Shown: in pieces, positions 60,101 through 64,000 of the stretch
Numbering within the stretch: position 1 is the first letter of the stretch
Layout of the letters: each line of letters opens with the position of its first letter
Source of the DNA: Antedon mediterranea
Lineage: Eukaryota > Echinodermata > Crinoidea > Comatulida > Antedonidae
Length of the DNA stretch: 64,000 nucleotides
Direction: 5' to 3'
Assembly: GCF_964355755.1 (NCBI RefSeq)
Contig: NC_092678.1
Coordinates: 18,758,922-18,822,921, forward strand
The notes under the pieces: generated by a model
Seen by the model: the letters and a program-made list of their open reading frames with translations, nothing else
Database searches by the model: none
Told to the model about the DNA's origin: nothing
Translations under genes and position numbers: made by a program

Positions 60101-60699
60101 TAAATGGAAATTTGTAAACATTACAAATATAGTATAGATTAGGTATCTGGAAAAATATATGACACTGTTGTATTAACACAGAACTTAAAATACGTACAAA
60201 TATTTATATTTTATTGTCAATCATGGTTATAATGTATTGGTAATGTATTATTACTCTTACTTTCATGGGAAGAGTATACTAACACATGAACGGTTGAAAT
60301 TCGCATATTAAGCTATTTATAGGGCTATATATTGGAAAACATCCATTTTAGAACTATGCTTCCGCGCCAATTTACACAATTAATTATATATAGATATTTA
60401 AACGTCACTGATAAATAACAATTCCTGGTAGTGGTAGCAAATCCAAGTACAAATTTAGTTTATTTTGCAATGGCTAAAAAATACCACTTTTAAATTATGA
60501 GAAAAGAAAGAAAAATAGGTGGCTTTTTGTTAAAGTTAATGTACTACCATGATGATGATAGGATTGATTAAAGTTAATTAAAGCCGTGAATTATACACAA
60601 ATAATGACAAAATAAAATACATTTTTTTTTTAATTTCTATATTTGTGTGTTGAAATACATACCTCCACAAAGCTACCATGGAGCGTGTCATTTTTCTAA

Positions 60700-60950
60700 T
60701 CTTTTTTAGTCGCGTGCAAATATAGCAGAAAATGATATTAAGAACAAAGTAAATAAAAAGTATATTATTTTATATATTATAAATAGTCTCTATATATGGA
60801 CCACCTTCTGCCTGGCTGTTGCAGCTCTTTATAACTATTAAACTACTGCTTCTGTTAATTCGTCGGTCGGTCGGTAAACACTAACTTAAATGTGTGCACG
60901 CGACTGCAGCCATGCATATGGCCTTGTTTATTATAGCTTGTCTAACATAA
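60700..60950. mobile_element. MITE of the AGTCGCGTGC family
   Basis: The left word tagtcgcgtgca (60708) and right word gtgcacgcgact (about 60895-60906) are inverted. A gtcggtcggtcggtaaac stretch (60862-60879) lies inside and gccttgtttatta at the end. The same words occur, mostly complemented, at 14690-14800 and 53925-54010. Confidence 0.6.
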
Positions 60951-61242
60951 TAAACCCAGACCCATCCATATTAGGTATTTCTTTTTTCCTTTATTCATTT
61001 AACTTTAGAACGACCATAAAATAACTATGCCTATCCGGAAAGACAGCATATATTATTTATTGTTTAAAAAAGAACTTCAACCTATGAATTCAGTAATACA
61101 GAAAACCAGACTGGATTTAAATGTCATTTTATAAATTAGGTTTTGAGAAGTGTGTTATTAAATTATTTATAGAATAGTTGTCCAGGAGTTACATGCACAA
61201 TTAAATCAAGAACAACAATTACAGAACACTTTTATTACATAG

Positions 61243-61296
61243 CCAATCAGATGAGCTTATTATATCCAAATGTAGTAGAAAACTGGCATATAAATA
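61243..61296 (+). promoter_or_regulatory. Possible promoter of a downstream gene
   Basis: CCAATCAG (61243-61250) and TATAAATA (61289-61296) have the same order as the promoter at 12219-12307. A donor-like GTAAGT at 61420 would end a short first exon that could splice to the acceptor at 63086. Weak evidence. Confidence 0.3.
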
Positions 61297-62001
61297 CAAA
61301 TATCAATATTACTGTACTTGTTTGGAGTGCTTGCCTTTCAAATTAAAAGGACAACTGGATTTCAACTCGACTTTTTGCAGTTTTCAAGTTTGCTTGCATT
61401 TGTTATGGTCTTTATTTTAGTAAGTAACTCTACATACTAATTCTCAATTATTTTGTGTTAAAGGAAGCTTTGAGCATTGAGACTGTAAGAAATCCTAAAT
61501 CAATTACGGTAACGTTACAATGTTCATAGATAAATTGCAATGCAAGACATTGTCGGCACAACAACAACTTTTAACCAGGAAGTTTGCGTAGTGTAAAGAC
61601 AATTTTGTGCAAATTCTCCCGAGATTTCACACTGCACTTCACACATTTTGAAAAACACACCAGCCGCAAGAGGCCTGTGTTTTTGTCCCGAGATGTTCCG
61701 AGTTCTTACTGCGCGTGCGTGTATTGACCTGTCATGTATTAAACAGACCATTCATAGTAATCAAACAGCGCGCAACTATTCTTTCCTCCCGTCAAGATTT
61801 CAAAAGGTTCGCGTATGCGTGTGTGAAAACGTGTGTAATAGGTCAAAACAATTTATGCAGATGTGACTGCACAAAAGTTATTTTCTATCATAGCTGAATT
61901 ATAGAGGAATTAAATGGCTGTGCGGTTTAAGATTATTATTAACATATTTTTATATAAATTTATTTAATAAATAGGGTAGATTATACGGTTTAATTATAGT
62001 T

Positions 62002-62033
62002 GTGCTTTATATTCTTCTAAGAATATAAAGCAC
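62002..62033. repeat. Perfect 14-bp hairpin
   Basis: gtgctttatattct, loop tcta, agaatataaagcac. No T tract after it; probably a transposon relic. Confidence 0.7.
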
Positions 62034-62139
62034 GTGAATTCCACTTTCCCGATGCTATTTCCTTTAGCATACTACTTTTTATAGAGTCCTGCTAATTTTA
62101 TATGACCAATTCTGTTTTTTTATTATTATTTTTATTTAT

Positions 62140-62340
62140 CTATTGTGAATATCCTCTTATTAATTTGTTTTTGTAATTCCTGTATATGCATTTTCATCTG
62201 TATATTATTTCTGTACTGTGTAGTTTACTTTGTGTTCTCATTTTACTGATTTTATTCTATTATTTTTATATGAGAGAGAAAAACCAATTTCAAATCTTTC
62301 GTTGAACTATTTAACAATAAAGTTATCTTTTATCTTGTGA
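62140..62340 (+). repeat. Possible LINE 3' end
   Basis: gagagaaaaaccaatttcaa, then caataaagttatcttttatc: the usual wording of LINE 3' ends with an AATAAAGTTATCTT tail. No protein part seen. Confidence 0.45.
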
Positions 62341-63086
62341 AAGCATTGGAAGGTATACTTTTAGTTACAAAACATCGTGGCTATAGGTAGCTTTAAGTTT
62401 TAGGGGTTGTTACTACATGTGGCGGGTTTCTATTACCACCACATGTTAATAATGACGGTTAATGTTACCTCGTATGCAAATTATAAACAGTCAATGAAAG
62501 TTAATGAAGACTTAAAAAAGCTTCAACTACAAATGGCACGTTATTTTACTAAAGGCTCCACGCGATACTATACGCCCCGTGTTGATCTTGATTGGGTCCC
62601 TTTGTCTCAACTACATAAATTATCTAGAACAAAGATTGTTTGATTGAAACCTATTGTAACTTTAATATCCTAAAATATAAATTCTTAAGTAGTTGTAATG
62701 ATACACTTAACAAATGTACAAATGATGTGTACTCATAATGTATTTAATGTTCGCGGCATTTTCAGTTAAGAATATTGAACAGGCCTTATCAGAAAAATAA
62801 GTCAGAGTGGTCAAACACTTTACTACAAAATAACGTCCGTAAACGTTTATTCTAAATTAAAACCTGAACCAAAATTAGAAAAATATCTTCTTGACAAAAC
62901 ACATTTTCTTTTGGTGCCAGCTTAAAGTGTTGAGGGCTTCATGCATGTCAGCCTCGGCTGTTTCTTATTAAAGAAAGTTTAACAAAAAACAAATAAATAA
63001 AAATATGACTTTCTAATCAAAATAGCTCCGTGCACATCCAAATTCAATTATCTTGCAGACAATATTTTAAGTGATTTTTTTTTTCA

Positions 63087-63181
63087 GTTTTGATTGTATC
63101 ACAGATCTCGTTTACACGTGAAGATGTTACTAACATTTCTGATTTTGATATTTAGAATTGTTAGTCTTGTCAATTCACAAA
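63087..63181 (+). CDS. Possible first coding exon with signal peptide
   Basis: Acceptor TTTTTCAG ends at 63086. ATG at 63124 opens MLLTFLILIFRIVSLVNSQ, a good signal peptide with likely cleavage after VNS. Donor GTGAGT at 63182, phase 1 end as in the other receptor genes here. The remaining exons would lie right of the window. Family unknown. Confidence 0.45.
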
Positions 63182-63224
63182 GTGAGTATGTTTCTTCCTT
63201 GTTAGCTTTGTAATCCATTTATTA

Positions 63225-63600
63225 TAAAATATCAACGTTGATTCAACATAGAAATTACCAACGTTGAAATGGGTAACGTTTAAATAACATCGGAACATTT
63301 TGAAAATAAAAGTTTGCATCAACACAAATGTCAAAGTTGGTTCAACGAAGACATTATCAATGTTGAAACAACGTAAAATAAGTAAGGTTGAAATAACGTC
63401 TTAAAATTGTTGAAAAAGAAATTTTGCATCAATATAAATGTCAACGTTAATTCAACGTTGAAATTATCAACATTGCTTCAATGTTGAAATTATTAACATT
63501 AAAACAGCGTAATTTAGTTGAATATGAAAGTTCGCATCAACGTAAATATCAACATTAATTCAACTTTGAAATTATTAACGTTGTTAACGTTGTTTAACAT
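63225..63600 (+). repeat. Tandem repeat rich in CAACGTTGAA
   Basis: About three diverged units of roughly 115-120 bp built from gcatcaacataaatgtcaac-type words and ttcaacgttgaaattatcaa. The core is self-complementary (TTCAACGTTGAA). Confidence 0.8.
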
Positions 63601-63601
63601 T

Positions 63602-63912
63602 AGAGAGTTTACGAAACACGACGGAGAGGGACGACGACGGATTACCAGTGCGCGCTGATGCGTGAAAAGCTGGTTGTCGTCCACTTTAAAAAGTTCGTTT
63701 ACGATACGCGATGGGATATGTTTGTAAACAATCATCATGGCGTTCGTACAAGATGCAATAAATATCGCACTTTACGATGATATAATTGACCCTGAGGAGT
63801 ATTTACTTTTGTATGATTTTAATAAATGCAATAATATAAATGTACAGTACAAAGATTACAATAATTTTAATCTTGCATCGTACAATGACGACGAATGCAA
63901 CGTGTTTTTCAG
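63602..63912 (+). mobile_element. 5' end of a probable PIF/Harbinger element
   Basis: 63737-63912 is a first exon: MAFVQDAINIALYDDII, EEYLLLYDFNKCNN, then NDDECNVFFR, donor GTAAGT at 63913. The LLYDxNK and DDECxxxFR pattern is that of the N-terminus of HARBI1-like transposases (recognised from memory). Upstream, gagagtttacgaaac begins after TTA (63602), which fits a Harbinger-type TWA target. The catalytic part and the right end lie outside the window. Confidence 0.5.
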
Positions 63913-64000
63913 GTAAGTCACCACCAACCAATCATTAGTAGGGCCTAAGTAAAGCCTTATCTAGTAAAGCCTATATTTTATGAAAGCAAATAGCTGATTG

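Noticed and set aside
61524-61866. Overlapping open frames on both strands
   Set aside because: No splice context, family match or conservation seen.
62407-62643. 78-codon open frame on the plus strand
   Set aside because: No recognisable motif and surrounded by retroelement-like ends; not supportable as a gene.

Overview
The window is animal nuclear DNA: AT-rich, intron-rich, with GT-AG splice sites, tRNA-derived SINEs, LINE fragments and many small inverted-repeat elements. The genes are adhesion-type G-protein-coupled receptors (aGPCRs) with GAIN/GPS and 7TM modules. The F-type lectin domain, the abundant TAGGCCTA octamer and the SINE type suggest a marine invertebrate, most likely an echinoderm or related deuterostome. 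This is inference; the species is not proven.

Layout, left to right, all genes on the + strand. (1) 280-5480: 3' part of an aGPCR (second half of HRM, GAIN, GPS, 7TM, C-terminus; 641 residues in 8 exons); its 5' exons lie outside the window. (2) 7619-10956: a decayed aGPCR copy with a signal-peptide exon, a GAIN remnant, a GPS exon split by a LINE, frameshifted TM exons and no last exon. (3) 12359-34543: a complete 31-exon aGPCR. The splice model stays open for 2239 residues: signal peptide, 8 FN3, 2 EGF, LDLa, an orphan ~205-residue module, Ig, an orphan ~201-residue module, Ig, SEA, HRM-like, GAIN, GPS, 7TM. (4) 36534-43205: an F-type lectin (FTP)-HRM aGPCR whose GAIN exon runs into a stop after 54 codons and whose GPS exon is gone, although all its 7TM exons are intact. 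(5) 43206-63086: about 20 kb with no recognised host gene, mostly an old tandem duplication of roughly 6.5 kb with nested LINE and MITE insertions. (6) 63087-63181: a possible first coding exon of the next gene, then a tandem repeat and the first exon of a probable Harbinger transposase (63737-63912).

The three receptor genes share nearly interchangeable HRM-GAIN-7TM exons (same phases, near-identical lengths) but have unrelated ectodomains. FN3, EGF, LDLa, lectin and Ig units are phase-1 at their borders, so they can be shuffled without breaking the frame. This is the pattern of a tandemly duplicated receptor family that diversifies its ligand-binding parts.

The most unusual signal is TAGGCCTA. 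At three places where a duplicated copy exists for comparison, one copy carries exactly six extra bases that create this octamer, and one of these lies in frame inside a coding exon. This resembles the TA-flanked footprint of a mobile element.
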